From positions 1-46,839 of the forward strand of contig NZ_NRRU01000037.1 of the NCBI RefSeq assembly GCF_016583785.1: a stretch of 46,839 nt of DNA. Direction: 5' to 3'. The position numbers and the translations under genes are program-made. The notes beneath the pieces were generated by a model, which was given only the letters and a program-made list of their open reading frames with translations, was not told the DNA's origin and did no database searches. Below are positions 1 through 8,144 of the stretch, one piece after another (position 1 is the stretch's first letter; each line of letters begins with the position of its first letter). The DNA is from Rubrivivax gelatinosus. Its GTDB lineage: Bacteria; Pseudomonadota; Gammaproteobacteria; Burkholderiales; Burkholderiaceae_C.

Positions 1-351
1 ACCGAGCGTGCGCGCTACGACGCCGGCGTGCGCGCCGCCGAGGCCGTCGGCGCCGAAGAACAGCGTGTCGAACGCGCCGGCGGCCGGCTCGTCGAAGGCG
101 GGCGCAGCACGGTCTTCGTGCAGCTCGACGGCCGCTGGTGCACACCACCGCTGGCCGACGGCGCACTGCCCGGCGTGCAGCGCGCAGCGCTGCTGGCCGA
201 CCCGGCCTGGGACGCGCTGGAGCGCCGCATCACACGCGCCGAGCTGGCGCGCGCCGAACGCGTGGTGGTCTGCAACGCGCTGCGCGGCGTGCTCGAGGTC
301 GCCGGTTTGATCGACGCCGCCGCGGCGGCGGCACCGGCGCTGGCCGGATGA
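1..351 (+). CDS. C-terminal part of PabC-type aminodeoxychorismate lyase (5' truncated), probably the tail of a PabB-PabC fusion
   Basis: The reading frame is open from base 1 and ends in a TGA at 349-351, so only the last 116 residues are inside the window. They match the end of class IV (branched-chain-type) PLP aminotransferase folds: the segment EGGRSTVFVQ followed by PPLADGALPGVQRAALL is the substrate and cofactor loop seen in 4-amino-4-deoxychorismate lyases. This family releases pyruvate to give p-aminobenzoate for folate synthesis. In many betaproteobacteria this domain is fused behind PabB, and the wording of the tail (VVCNALRGVL) resembles those fusions, but the upstream half is not visible. 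The stop overlaps the next ATG (ATGA), so the two genes are probably co-translated. Confidence 0.75.
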   Translation, partial: TERARYDAGVRAAEAVGAEEQRVERAGGRLVEGGRSTVFVQLDGRWCTPPLADGALPGVQRAALLADPAWDALERRITRAELARAERVVVCNALRGVLEVAGLIDAAAAAAPALAG

Positions 352-1010
352 GGCTCGCACTCTTCGACCTCGACCACACGCTGCTCCCCTTCGACAGCGG
401 CCAGGCCTGGACACGTTTCCTGGTCGCCCGCGGCGCGCTGCCGGCCGACGCCGAAGCGCAATACCTGGCCTTCTGCCACCAGTACGTCGCCGGCACGCTG
501 GACATCCACGCGATGCACCAGGCCGTCGTCGGCCCGCTGGCCGCGTTCGAGCCGGGGCAGCTGCAGGCCTGGCGCGAAGCCTTCGCGGCCGAGATCGCGC
601 CGCGCCTGCCGGGTGCGATGCGCGACATCGTCGACGCCCACCACGCCGCCGGCGACCTGTGCGCGATCGTCACCGCGACCTCGCGTTTCGTCGCCGAACC
701 GTTTGCCGCCGCCTTCGGCGTCGAGCACCTGGTGGCCACCGAAGCGCAGCTCGGCGCCGACGGCCGGCCCACCGGCGCGATCGCCGGGCTGCCGTGTTTC
801 CACGAACACAAGCCGGCGCGTATCGCCGCCTGGCTGGCGAGCCTGGGCGCACGAACGCTCGCCGACTTCGGCCAGAGCTGGTTCTATTCCGACTCGGCCA
901 GCGACCTGCCGCTGCTGCAGGCCGTGACGCACCCGGTCGCGGTGCGGCCCGACGCGCGGCTGCGCGCCCACGCCGAAGCGGCCGGCTGGCCGGTGTTCGA
1001 CACGCTGTGA
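348..1010 (+). CDS. HAD-IB family phosphatase (SerB-like hydrolase)
   Basis: This 220-residue protein starts at the ATG at 348, which overlaps the stop of the preceding gene; longer in-frame versions would lie inside that gene. It opens with the HAD motif I (LALFDLDHTLL, nucleophile Asp7 and general acid Asp9), has a helical cap, motif II (IVTATSRF) near residue 105, and motif IV as YSDSASDLPLL near residue 184. This is the pattern of subfamily IB, which includes phosphoserine phosphatases and small acyl or alcohol phosphate phosphatases. The protein is cytosolic with no signal peptide. Specific substrate is unknown. Close relatives commonly sit beside folate or histidine genes in Burkholderiales; the coupling to the PabC-like gene is visible but does not prove a folate role. 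Confidence 0.85.
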   Translation: MRLALFDLDHTLLPFDSGQAWTRFLVARGALPADAEAQYLAFCHQYVAGTLDIHAMHQAVVGPLAAFEPGQLQAWREAFAAEIAPRLPGAMRDIVDAHHAAGDLCAIVTATSRFVAEPFAAAFGVEHLVATEAQLGADGRPTGAIAGLPCFHEHKPARIAAWLASLGARTLADFGQSWFYSDSASDLPLLQAVTHPVAVRPDARLRAHAEAAGWPVFDTL

Positions 1011-1021
1011 GCGTGAACGAA

Positions 1022-1058
1022 CACCGGCGCCCCGGGGGTTTGTCCCGAGCGGCCGGTG
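1022..1058. terminator. GC-rich hairpin between HAD gene and chemoreceptor
   Basis: The 7-base arms CACCGGC (1022-1028) and GCCGGTG (1052-1058) are perfectly complementary and enclose a second short CGGG/CCCG pairing. It begins 12 bases after the HAD stop and there is no T tract. It may end the upstream transcript or be a leader structure of the chemoreceptor mRNA. Confidence 0.4.
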
Positions 1059-1130
1059 CTCAACCACCCGCGGCGGCGGGCCGAAGACCGCACATGCAGT
1101 AGCGCCCGCGGTGGCGCCGGAGACACCGCC

Positions 1131-2225
1131 ATGCAATGGATTCGCCGCGTCAGCCTGGTGCAACGGGTGACGATCGGTTTTGCGCTCAGCTTCGCGCTGT
1201 TCGCCGTGCTGACGCTCGAGGCCCTGCTGTTCGAGCCGGCCAACCGGCCGATCGCAGCGCTCGCGGCATTCGGCGCTTTGTTCTCGGCCGCCACCGGGCT
1301 GACGATCCGCGCCAGCATCCGCGGCACGGTCGAGCCCACGGTGCACTGCGTATCGCGCATCGCCGCCGGCGACCTGGAGACCAAGATCGAATCGCCCGGC
1401 CGCGACGAGATCGCCTGGCTGCGCGCCGAACTCAACGGCATGCGCAAGAAGCTGCGCACGATGGTGGTGGAAGTGCGCCAGGCCGCCGGCAGCGTCGGCG
1501 AGGCCTCGCGCGAGATCGCCAGCGGCAACGTCGACCTGTCCGACCGCACCGAGAGCCAGGCCGGCGCGCTGCAGCAGACCGCGAGTTCGATGCAGCAGCT
1601 GGCCGACGCCGTGCAGCGCAACGCCGAGCACACGGCGACGGCGCGCACGCTGGTCGCCGAGTCCAGCAGCGTGGCCGACCGCGGCGCGACGACGATGCGC
1701 AGCGTCGTGCAGCGCATGGACGAGATCAACGCCAGCGCCGCGCGCATCGGCGAGATCGTCGGCGTCATCGACGGCATTGCCTTCCAGACCAACCTGCTGG
1801 CGCTGAACGCGGCGGTGGAGGCGGCACGCGCCGGCGAGCAGGGCCGCGGCTTCGCCGTCGTCGCCTCGGAGGTGCGCGCGCTGGCACAGCGCAGTTCGAC
1901 CGCGGCACGCGAGATCAAGACGCTGATCGATTCTTCGTCGGCCCAGGTCGGCGACGGCGCGCGCCTGGTCAGCGAGGCCGGCCGCACGATGCAGGAGCTG
2001 CACACCGGCATCGCAGGCGTCTCGACGCTGATCGCCGACATCGCCGACGCCGGCAGTACCCAGGGCCAGGACATCGGCCAGCTCAGCGAGGCCATCGGCC
2101 GGCTGGACACGATGACGCAGCAGAACGCCGCGCTGGTCGAGCAGCTGGCCGCGGCGGCCAAGTCGCTGGAAGGCCAGTCGGACCGGCTCGACGCGGCGGT
2201 GACGAGTTTCCGCGTCGGCGACTAG
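1131..2225 (+). CDS. Methyl-accepting chemotaxis protein without a periplasmic ligand domain
   Basis: 364 residues. The ATG at 1131 was chosen because it places a basic N-terminus directly before the first membrane helix; an in-frame upstream ATG would add an unlikely Arg-rich leader. Two hydrophobic helices (about residues 15-34 and 40-60) are joined by only a few residues, so there is no room for an extracytoplasmic sensor. A HAMP-like segment (about 60-115) follows, then the cytoplasmic signalling coiled coil with the highly conserved tip IDGIAFQTNLLALNAAVEAA. The C-terminus ends VTSFRVGD with no CheR-binding pentapeptide. It should cluster with CheA/CheW and control flagellar or other motility. 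It may sense membrane state or a partner protein rather than a soluble ligand. It ends only 2 bases from the convergent peptidase gene. Confidence 0.93.
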   Translation: MQWIRRVSLVQRVTIGFALSFALFAVLTLEALLFEPANRPIAALAAFGALFSAATGLTIRASIRGTVEPTVHCVSRIAAGDLETKIESPGRDEIAWLRAELNGMRKKLRTMVVEVRQAAGSVGEASREIASGNVDLSDRTESQAGALQQTASSMQQLADAVQRNAEHTATARTLVAESSSVADRGATTMRSVVQRMDEINASAARIGEIVGVIDGIAFQTNLLALNAAVEAARAGEQGRGFAVVASEVRALAQRSSTAAREIKTLIDSSSAQVGDGARLVSEAGRTMQELHTGIAGVSTLIADIADAGSTQGQDIGQLSEAIGRLDTMTQQNAALVEQLAAAAKSLEGQSDRLDAAVTSFRVGD

Positions 2226-2227
2226 GT

Positions 2228-2881
2228 TCAGCGTCCGGCGTCCTCGGCGCTCTCGGCGATCAGCGCGCGCAGCGCCGCGACGCGTTTGCGCGTGGCCGGG
2301 TGGGTGACGGTGTCCATCTGCGCCCCCAGGCTGAGAAAAGCGCCGACGGCGGCTTCGCCCGGCACGCCCAGGCGGCGCAGCATCTGCAGCGCCCAGGCGT
2401 CGGCCTCGAACTCCTGGCGGTGCGAGAGCAGCGACGCGTCGCGGCCGAGCGCGCCGGCCACGGGGTCAGTGCGCTCGGGCGTCACCGCGCCCGGCACCCA
2501 GCGCCGGTAGACGCCGCCCATCGCCGCCCAGTGGTCGTGCATGACGTGGGCGAGTTCGTGCCCGAGCACGAACAGGCGCGGGCCTTCTTCGAGGTCGGCG
2601 AGGCGCTCGTTGGCGACGATCACGTGGCCTTGCAGCGTCTCGGCGACGGTGTCACCGCCGATCACGCGCAGTTCGACCGAAGTGCCGGGTGCGAGCGCCT
2701 GCAGCAGGCGCTCGAAGCTGGCGCGCACGGCGTCCGCACGCGGCCCTTCGGCGGCAGCATGGAAAGCGTCCAGCCGCTGCTGCTGCGAGTGCTCCAGAAC
2801 CTCCCCGATCGCCGACGGGTCGGCGGCCTGCGCCGTGGCCGTACAAGCCCCCACGATCCACGCCGCCGCCGTCGCACGCAT
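2228..2881 (-). CDS. Exported M48-family metallopeptidase
   Basis: 217 residues. A short signal sequence ending near AQA (about residues 1-19) predicts export to the periplasm. The zinc-binding HELAH motif (HExxH, about residue 108) is followed by a helix and by EFEADAWALQML (about residue 160), which supplies the third ligand typical of M48 peptidases of the Ste24/HtpX/BepA class. There are no membrane spans after the signal, unlike HtpX, and no TPR repeats as in BepA, so this is a compact single-domain form. A role in periplasmic or outer-membrane protein quality control is inferred from the family. It is a single-gene unit: convergent with the chemoreceptor at one side and followed upstream by the repeat-rich spacer. 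Confidence 0.85.
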   Translation of the reverse strand: MRATAAAWIVGACTATAQAADPSAIGEVLEHSQQQRLDAFHAAAEGPRADAVRASFERLLQALAPGTSVELRVIGGDTVAETLQGHVIVANERLADLEEGPRLFVLGHELAHVMHDHWAAMGGVYRRWVPGAVTPERTDPVAGALGRDASLLSHRQEFEADAWALQMLRRLGVPGEAAVGAFLSLGAQMDTVTHPATRKRVAALRALIAESAEDAGR

Positions 2882-2929
2882 CTCGTACCTCCCTAGGCCA
2901 GCGAGACAGCCTGGCCTCTGCGGCAGTGT

Positions 2930-3125
2930 GCGGGCAAATGCTGTCCCCCGGGCAAATGCCCGCAGCAGCCGCGACCGCGTGCGGGCAACCGCAGCACCCC
3001 GCGCAAATGCCCGCAGCAGCGTGCGGGCAAATGCGGCATCCCGAGCAAATGAACGCAGCAGCCGCGACCGCGTGCAGGCAACCGCAGCACCCCGCGCAAA
3101 TGCCCCCAGCAGCCGCGACCAAGCT
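2930..3125. repeat. Imperfect tandem repeat, 93-bp period with about 45-bp sub-units
   Basis: The 323-bp spacer 2882-3204 holds no credible gene. A block at 2961-3012 recurs at 3054-3105 with one obvious mismatch, giving a 93-bp period. Each period is made of two related sub-units sharing GCAAATGCCCGCAGCAGC-like words. The GCAAATG core recurs at least five times. On the minus strand the array reads as Cys/His/Pro-rich peptide, but codon usage and the lack of a good start argue against a protein. Confidence 0.75.
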
Positions 3126-3133
3126 ACCCGCCG

Positions 3134-3204
3134 CGGCCCGGCTCCGCCGGGCCGCCAGCGGACCGCCCCCTCGGGGGGTAGCGAGCGCTAGCGAGCTTGG
3201 GGGC
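3134..3204. repeat. REP-like double hairpin after the response-regulator gene
   Basis: A perfect 9-bp stem (CGGCCCGGC / GCCGGGCCG, 3134-3154) is followed by CCCCC-TC-GGGGG (3166-3177) and then the direct repeat TAGCGAGC-GC-TAGCGAGC. It starts about 50 bp beyond the stop of the minus-strand response regulator, so it may serve as its transcription terminator. This kind of palindrome cluster is typical of dispersed extragenic repeats in Burkholderiales. Confidence 0.6.
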
Positions 3205-3834
3205 TCACACCTGTATCAGCCCCCACTGCAACGCCACCAGCGTCAGCTCCGACTGGTTGCCCGCGCCCAGCTTCTGCTTCACGTGGTACAGATGGGTGCC
3301 GACGGTGCTGGTCGACAGCTTCAGGTTGTCGGCGATCTCGGCGACGCTGCGGCCGCGCGCGAGCTGCAGGAAGACCGAGAACTCGCGTTCGCTCAGCGCT
3401 TCGGCCGGGCTCGGGTCGCCCTTGACCTGCACCATCGCCAGCGCGCGTGCGGTCTGGCCGTCGACGTAGGCCTCGCCGCGCGCGACCGCGGCCACGGCTT
3501 CGATCAGCGCCTCGGGCGCGCCGCGTTTGCCCAGGAAGCCCAGGGCGCCGGCACGCAGCACACGCTGCGGATGCGCGGTGTCCTCGTGCGCCGACAGCAC
3601 CAGGATGCGCGCACGCGGGTCCTGCGCGAGCAGCCGGCGCACCGCTTCGAGCCCGCCCATGCCGGGCATCGCCAGGTCCATCACGACGACGTCAGGACGG
3701 GCGCGCGGGTAGTCGGCGCAGGCCTCCTCGCCGCTGCCGCATTCGGCGACGACCTCGACGCCGGCACCGGCCAGCAGCATGCGAAAGCCCATGCGCACCA
3801 GCGCATGGTCGTCGACGAGCATCACACGGGTCAT
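3205..3834 (-). CDS. NarL/FixJ-family response regulator
   Basis: 209 residues. The N-terminal receiver domain (1-120) has the acidic pair DD at 8-9, the phosphoacceptor Asp53 in VVMDLAMPGMGG, and the switch Ser and Lys (LSAHEDT; GFLGKRG). The C-terminal domain (about 145-205) is a LuxR-type helix-turn-helix beginning ALSEREFSVFLQLARG. It is a DNA-binding partner of the kinase immediately upstream; its ATG overlaps the kinase stop (ATGA), so the pair is translationally coupled. It lies about 2.5 kb from pqqA, so it could control PQQ or quinoprotein genes in the manner of ErbR/AgmR regulators of ethanol oxidation, but nothing in the sequence proves this. Targets unknown. Confidence 0.92.
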   Translation of the reverse strand: MTRVMLVDDHALVRMGFRMLLAGAGVEVVAECGSGEEACADYPRARPDVVVMDLAMPGMGGLEAVRRLLAQDPRARILVLSAHEDTAHPQRVLRAGALGFLGKRGAPEALIEAVAAVARGEAYVDGQTARALAMVQVKGDPSPAEALSEREFSVFLQLARGRSVAEIADNLKLSTSTVGTHLYHVKQKLGAGNQSELTLVALQWGLIQV

Positions 3835-5225
3835 GCGGGCCTCGGGGCTGGCGCCGCCGGCACGGCCGGCGGCAGCGGTGGGTCGGACGCCTCGGCCGCG
3901 GCACGCGGCAGCACGAGGCGCAGTTCGGCGCCGCCGGCGGCGCCGGCTTCGAGCACGACATGGCCGCCCAGCGCCTCGGCGCGTTCGGCGATCCAGCGCA
4001 GCCCGTAATGGCCGGCATGCGGCAAACCGGCTGCCGGCGGGCCGCGGCCGTCGTCGCGCAGCAGCAGCGTCACGCCGTCGGCGTCGGCCGCCACCCGCAG
4101 CAGCAGGTGCTGCGCGGCGCCGTGTTTGAGTGCGTTCGTGATGCCTTCCTGCGCCGCGCGGTACAGCGCCAGCGCGGCTTCGGGCGCCAGCCGCAGGGCA
4201 CCCAGCTCGACCGCCAGCTCGAGCGCGACGCCGGCGTGCGCGCGCCGCGTGCGTTCGGCCAGGTCCTGCAGCGCCTCGGCCAGGCCGAAGCTGTCCAGCA
4301 CCAGCGGCGCCAGCCGCGGGATGATGCCGTGCATCGCGTCGTACAGCCGCGAAGCCTCGTCGGCGATCAGGCGCGCGGCCTGGGGGGCGGCGGCGCCGCG
4401 TTCGATCGCCAGCGCGATCGAACGCATCGCCGTCACCGACTGGCCGAACTCGTCGTGCAGCTCGCGTGCGATGCGGCGGCGTTCATCCTCGACCTGGCGG
4501 TCGACCCAGCGCGCCAGTTCGCGCCGGTCCGACAGTTCGGTCTCGGCGCGCTGCGCCCGGCGTTCGCTCTCCAGCCGCAGCCGCAGCTCGCCGACCATGC
4601 GGTTGAAAGCCTCGCCGATGGCGCCGGCCTCGCGCCCCGGCAGCGGCGGCAGCTCGACGTCGAAATGCCCGCGCTGCAGCGTCTGCAGCGCCTGCACGAT
4701 GCGGCCCAGGGGGCGCACGGTGCGCCGCACCAGCAGGTCGACGAGCAGGTTGACGACGACCAGCAGCGCCGCCGCGCCGCCGACCAGCCGCAGCATGTAG
4801 TCCCAGGCGTCGAGCGTGGCGCGCGACGCGTTGGCGCGCACCTCGAGCCGGCCGTCGGGGAAGGACACCGCCTGCAGTGCCGGCGCCGGCGCGATCAGGC
4901 GCTCGAACCACGGCGGCGCGTCGCGCCCGGCCTTGTACGGCGACGGCGGCGAGCGGTAGAGCACGCTGCCGTCGCCGTCGTACAGCGTCAGGTCGTTGCT
5001 GCGGATGCGGCCCATGCCCTGCAGATAGGCCAGCATTGCCGGCGTGCCCTGCGCGGCGTAACGCAGCGCGGTGCGGTTGAGCAGCTGCGCGGCGACGCGG
5101 TTGGCGGCGACGACCTCCTCGTTGACCGCCGAGCGCAGCCCCCACCACTGCAGCAGCACGACGGCGGCGGCGAACAGCAGCGTCAGCGCGCCGACGATCA
5201 GCCGGATCTGCGCACGCAGGCTCAC
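3831..5225 (-). CDS. Membrane sensor histidine kinase, HisKA_3 (NarX/UhpB) type
   Basis: 464 residues, GTG start at 5225 overlapping the stop of the iminopeptidase gene (GTGA). Domains in order: membrane helix about 9-28, a periplasmic domain of about 115 residues, second helix about 146-165, HAMP (about 168-220), dimerisation/phosphoacceptor helix with RRRIARELHDEFGQ (His257), and a degenerate GHKL ATPase with N and G boxes (EGITNALKHG, DDGRG). The tail from about residue 440 is Ala/Pro-rich and low-complexity. It should autophosphorylate His257 and pass phosphate to the NarL-type regulator encoded next. The signal is unknown. Being co-transcribed behind a proline iminopeptidase is unusual; the peptidase may simply be a passenger. 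Confidence 0.92.
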   Translation of the reverse strand: MSLRAQIRLIVGALTLLFAAAVVLLQWWGLRSAVNEEVVAANRVAAQLLNRTALRYAAQGTPAMLAYLQGMGRIRSNDLTLYDGDGSVLYRSPPSPYKAGRDAPPWFERLIAPAPALQAVSFPDGRLEVRANASRATLDAWDYMLRLVGGAAALLVVVNLLVDLLVRRTVRPLGRIVQALQTLQRGHFDVELPPLPGREAGAIGEAFNRMVGELRLRLESERRAQRAETELSDRRELARWVDRQVEDERRRIARELHDEFGQSVTAMRSIALAIERGAAAPQAARLIADEASRLYDAMHGIIPRLAPLVLDSFGLAEALQDLAERTRRAHAGVALELAVELGALRLAPEAALALYRAAQEGITNALKHGAAQHLLLRVAADADGVTLLLRDDGRGPPAAGLPHAGHYGLRWIAERAEALGGHVVLEAGAAGGAELRLVLPRAAAEASDPPLPPAVPAAPAPRPA

Positions 5226-6199
5226 CGCCCGCCCCCGAAGTCGCCTTGGCGCGCGAAGGCGGCCAGCGCCGCGACCGTCGCCGCGGCCAGCCCCGGATGC
5301 GTCGGGTCGTGGCCACCGACGGGCACCCGGCGCAGTTCGGCCTGGGGCAAGGCGGCGGCGAGTTCAGCCGCGCCGGCCAGCGGGCAGACGCGGTCGTCGT
5401 CGGCGTGCAGCAGCAGCGTCGGCACCGGCGGCGCCGCTGCGGCGCGCGCGAGCAGCGGCCGCTCGCGCAGCCAGCAGCCGTGGCGCAGGTAGTGCACCTG
5501 CACACGCAGGCGGTCGACCTGCGCGGCTACGTCCTCGCCCTGCAGCGGGCCGGGGTCGCCGGCGGGGGTCGACAGACCGCGCTCCCAGCGCCGCCAGGCG
5601 AGCGCGGCGGCTTCGCGCCGCGCCGCCGCCGGGTCTTCCAGCGCCTGCTGCAGCGCGTCCAGCAAGGCCGGCGTGCCGGTCTGCGGCGCCACGCCCGCGG
5701 CCTCGGCCAGCGCCGCCCAGGCCTGCGGCTGCAGCCGGGCCGAACCGGCGAAGAAGGCGTCGACGTCGGTGTCGCGGCCGACGAAGGCCGAACGCAGCAG
5801 CAGGCCCTCGACGGCGGCGGGATCGTCGGCCGCGTGCGCCAGCGCCAGCGTCGCGCCCCAGGAGCCGCCGAAGACGAACCAGCGTTCGAGCCCGAGTTCG
5901 CGCCGCAGACGGCGCAGGTCGGCCAGCAGGTGATCGGTTGTGTTGTGCAAGGTCGCACCACGCGGCCGGCTCAGCCCGGCGCCGCGCTGGTCGGGCACGA
6001 GCACGCGCCAGTGCGCCGGGTCGAAGACACGCGCCAGCAGCGCCGAGCCGCCGCTGCCCGGCCCGCCGTGCAGCACCAGCGCGGGCCGGCCCGTGGCCGC
6101 GCCCCATTCGCGCAGCGCGAGCACGTGGCCGTCGGCCGTCAGCCACTCGTGCAGCTGCCGCGGCGGGGTCTCGGGGAACAGAAGCGGGGCGGCAGGCAT
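5222..6199 (-). CDS. pip: Proline iminopeptidase-like alpha/beta hydrolase
   Basis: 325 residues from the ATG at 6199; an in-frame ATG at 6211 and a GTG at 6235 would add 4 or 12 residues, and no start has a strong ribosome site. The oxyanion-hole motif HGGPGSGG (about 44-51), the nucleophile elbow GGSWGA (Ser113) and a late Asp/His pair (HADDDRV; GGHDPTHP) follow the S33 prolyl aminopeptidase pattern, as does WERGL in the cap. The family removes N-terminal proline from peptides in the cytosol. It is the first gene of an operon with the kinase and regulator. It diverges from pqqA with 177 bp between them, so the two promoters share this space. Confidence 0.85.
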   Translation of the reverse strand: MPAAPLLFPETPPRQLHEWLTADGHVLALREWGAATGRPALVLHGGPGSGGSALLARVFDPAHWRVLVPDQRGAGLSRPRGATLHNTTDHLLADLRRLRRELGLERWFVFGGSWGATLALAHAADDPAAVEGLLLRSAFVGRDTDVDAFFAGSARLQPQAWAALAEAAGVAPQTGTPALLDALQQALEDPAAARREAAALAWRRWERGLSTPAGDPGPLQGEDVAAQVDRLRVQVHYLRHGCWLRERPLLARAAAAPPVPTLLLHADDDRVCPLAGAAELAAALPQAELRRVPVGGHDPTHPGLAAATVAALAAFARQGDFGGGR

Positions 6200-6376
6200 C
6201 ACCCGGCCCATTCTGTCCAGCCCGGCGGCCGACACCAGGGGAGTTTCATGAATTTCACGAGGGCCGATTCATGGCGCGGGGGCTGTGCCGGTGGCGGCTT
6301 CGCGACGAGCATGGGCCACGGGATTCACAGGTCCCGCGCGCACCGCCCGGTGCGTGCCACCCCCAGGAGACACGAC

Positions 6377-6460
6377 ATGCAGACGACGCAATGGCAGACC
6401 CCGACCGCCATCGACTGGCGCTTCGGCTTCGAGATCACGCTGTACGTGGCCGCACGCTGA
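6377..6460 (+). CDS. pqqA: PqqA, PQQ precursor peptide
   Basis: A 27-residue ORF (ATG 6377, TGA 6458-6460), too short for usual gene calling. It begins MQTTQWQTPT and contains the obligatory Glu and Tyr spaced by three residues (FGFEITLYVAAR, Glu19 and Tyr23), which PqqE cross-links and which become the PQQ skeleton. A good ribosome site (AGGAGA at about 6365-6370) sits seven bases before the ATG. The frame is open further upstream, including an ATG at 6249, but the peptide length, conserved start and ribosome site fix the start here. It lies 59 bp before pqqB and is expected to be made in large excess over the enzymes. Confidence 0.95.
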   Translation: MQTTQWQTPTAIDWRFGFEITLYVAAR

Positions 6461-6519
6461 TGCCACCCCGGGCGCCGTGCCGCGCACGGCGCCTTCCTCG
6501 TTGCTGAACGGAGTGCGGC

Positions 6520-7440
6520 ATGCGCATCCACGTCCTCGGTTCGGCCGCCGGCGGCGGTTTCCCGCAATGGAACTGCAACTGCCGCTTATGCGCCGGCGTG
6601 CGCAGCGGCACGCTGCGCGCCACGGCACGCACGCAGTCCTCGATCTTCGTCGCCCCCGACCAGGGCGAAGACGGGCTGCTGGTCAATGCCTCGCCCGACC
6701 TGCTGCAGCAGATCAAGAGCAACCCGGTGCTGCAGCCGGCGCGAGGCCTGCGTGACAGCGCGATCGCGGCGGCGCTGCTCGTCGACGGCCAGGTCGACCA
6801 CACGACCGGGCTGCTGATGCTGCGCGAACGCAGCCGGCCGTTGCCGCTCTTGTGCACCGACGCGGTGGCCGAGGACCTGACGCAGGGGCTGCCGCTGCTG
6901 CGGGTGCTCGGCCACTTCTGCGGCGTCGAACGCTGCCGCATCGTGCCCGACGGCCGTGTCTTCGAGGTGCCCGGCGTCGAGGGCCTGCTGGTACGCGCCG
7001 TCGCGCTGGCGAGCAAGGCCGCGCCGTATTCGCCGCACCGCGACGCGCCGGCGCCGGGGGACAACATCGGCCTCGTGATCGACGATGGCGCGAGCGGCCG
7101 CCGCGTCTTCTACGCGCCGGGGCTGGGCGAGATCACGCCGGCGCTGTTCGACCTGATGGCCAGCGCCGACGCGGTGCTGGTCGACGGCACCTTCTGGACG
7201 GACGACGAGATGATCCGGCTGGGCCTGTCGACCAAGACCGCGCGCGACATCGGCCACCTGCCGCAGTCCGGCCCCGGCGGCATGATCGAGTGGCTGGACC
7301 GGCTGCCCAAGCACACGCGGCGCCTGCTCATCCACGTCAACAACACCAACCCGATCCTCGACGAGGACTCGGCCGAACGTGCCGAGCTGGCGCGCCACGG
7401 CATCGAGGTCTGCGAAGACGGGCAACTCATCCGACCATGA
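6520..7440 (+). CDS. pqqB: PqqB, PQQ biosynthesis hydroxylase (metallo-beta-lactamase fold)
   Basis: 306 residues, the usual PqqB length. The start [19 protein letters not shown] and the Cys-rich CNCRLC segment (about 24-29) are diagnostic. The fold is that of metallo-beta-lactamases, with later motifs such as SPHRD, LVDGTFW and HVNNTNP. PqqB is an iron-dependent enzyme that hydroxylates the Glu-Tyr derived precursor before PqqC acts. It is cytosolic. The stop overlaps the pqqC start (ATGA), so these genes are translationally coupled. Confidence 0.97.
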   Translation: MRIHVLGSAAGGGFPQWNCNCRLCAGVRSGTLRATARTQSSIFVAPDQGEDGLLVNASPDLLQQIKSNPVLQPARGLRDSAIAAALLVDGQVDHTTGLLMLRERSRPLPLLCTDAVAEDLTQGLPLLRVLGHFCGVERCRIVPDGRVFEVPGVEGLLVRAVALASKAAPYSPHRDAPAPGDNIGLVIDDGASGRRVFYAPGLGEITPALFDLMASADAVLVDGTFWTDDEMIRLGLSTKTARDIGHLPQSGPGGMIEWLDRLPKHTRRLLIHVNNTNPILDEDSAERAELARHGIEVCEDGQLIRP

Positions 7441-8144
7441 CATCCGCCTGGACCCGCGACGAGTTCGAGGCCCGGCTGCGCGAGCGCGGCAAGGCCTATC
7501 ACATCCACCACCCGTTCAACGTGATGCTCAACACCGGGCGCGCGACGCCAGAGCAGGTGCGCGGCTGGGTCGCCAACCGCTTCTGCTACCAGGTGGCGAT
7601 CCCCGTGAAGGACGCTGCGATCCTGGCCAACTGCCCGGACCGCGAGGTGCGCCGCGGCTGGGTGCAGCGCATCCTGGACCACGACGGTTTCGAGATCGGC
7701 GGCGTCCGGGACCCCGGCGGCATCGAAGCCTGGCTGCGCCTGGGCGAAGCCGTCGGCCTGACACGAGAGGAGGTGCTGGACCAGCGCCACGTGATCCCGG
7801 CGCTGCGTTTCGCGGTCGACGCCTACGTCAACTTCGCGCGCCACGCATCCTGGCAGGAGGCGGTGTGCTCGTCGCTGACGGAGCTGTTCGCGCCCGAGAT
7901 CCACAAACAGCGCCTGGCAACCTGGCCGCAGCATTACCCGTGGATAGACGGCGCCGGGCTGGCCTACTTCCGCAACCGCGTCAGCCAGGCGCGGCGCGAC
8001 GTCGAGCAGGGGCTGGCGGTGACGCTGGCGCACTTCACGACGCTGGCGCAGCAGCAGCGCGCGCTGGACGTGCTGCAGTTCAAGCTCGACGTGCTCTGGG
8101 CGATGAACGACGCGATGGCGCAGCGTTACGGAGTCTGCGCATGA
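7437..8144 (+). CDS. pqqC: PqqC, pyrroloquinoline-quinone synthase
   Basis: 235 residues. PqqC performs the final ring closure and eight-electron, cofactor-free oxidation giving PQQ. Active-site residues known from the Klebsiella enzyme are visible with an offset of two: Tyr21-His22 (AYHIHHPF), Arg48, Gln52, Lys58 ([11 protein letters not shown]) and His82 (LDHDG). The fold is all-helical, heme-oxygenase-like. It starts at the ATG overlapping the pqqB stop. Its own stop TGA is at the same time the first three bases of a dispersed repeat that runs into pqqD (see the repeat at 8141-8207). Confidence 0.97.
   Translation: MTSAWTRDEFEARLRERGKAYHIHHPFNVMLNTGRATPEQVRGWVANRFCYQVAIPVKDAAILANCPDREVRRGWVQRILDHDGFEIGGVRDPGGIEAWLRLGEAVGLTREEVLDQRHVIPALRFAVDAYVNFARHASWQEAVCSSLTELFAPEIHKQRLATWPQHYPWIDGAGLAYFRNRVSQARRDVEQGLAVTLAHFTTLAQQQRALDVLQFKLDVLWAMNDAMAQRYGVCA

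Noticed and set aside
15..2003. 662-codon open frame on the minus strand
   Set aside because: Shadow of the HAD and chemoreceptor genes; Arg/Ala-rich without any domain.
2652..3122. Minus-strand ORF with Cys/His/Pro-rich repeats
   Set aside because: It overlaps the peptidase gene in another frame and its peptide repeats only mirror the DNA tandem repeat; no ribosome site or codon bias supports it.
6244..6273. Three TTTCATG-like words upstream of pqqA as a regulator site
   Set aside because: Spacings of 9 and 14 bp are irregular and matches are partial, so no site is claimed.
6249..6376. Longer PqqA starting at the ATG at 6249
   Set aside because: PqqA peptides are about 22-29 residues and the ATG at 6377 has the good ribosome site.
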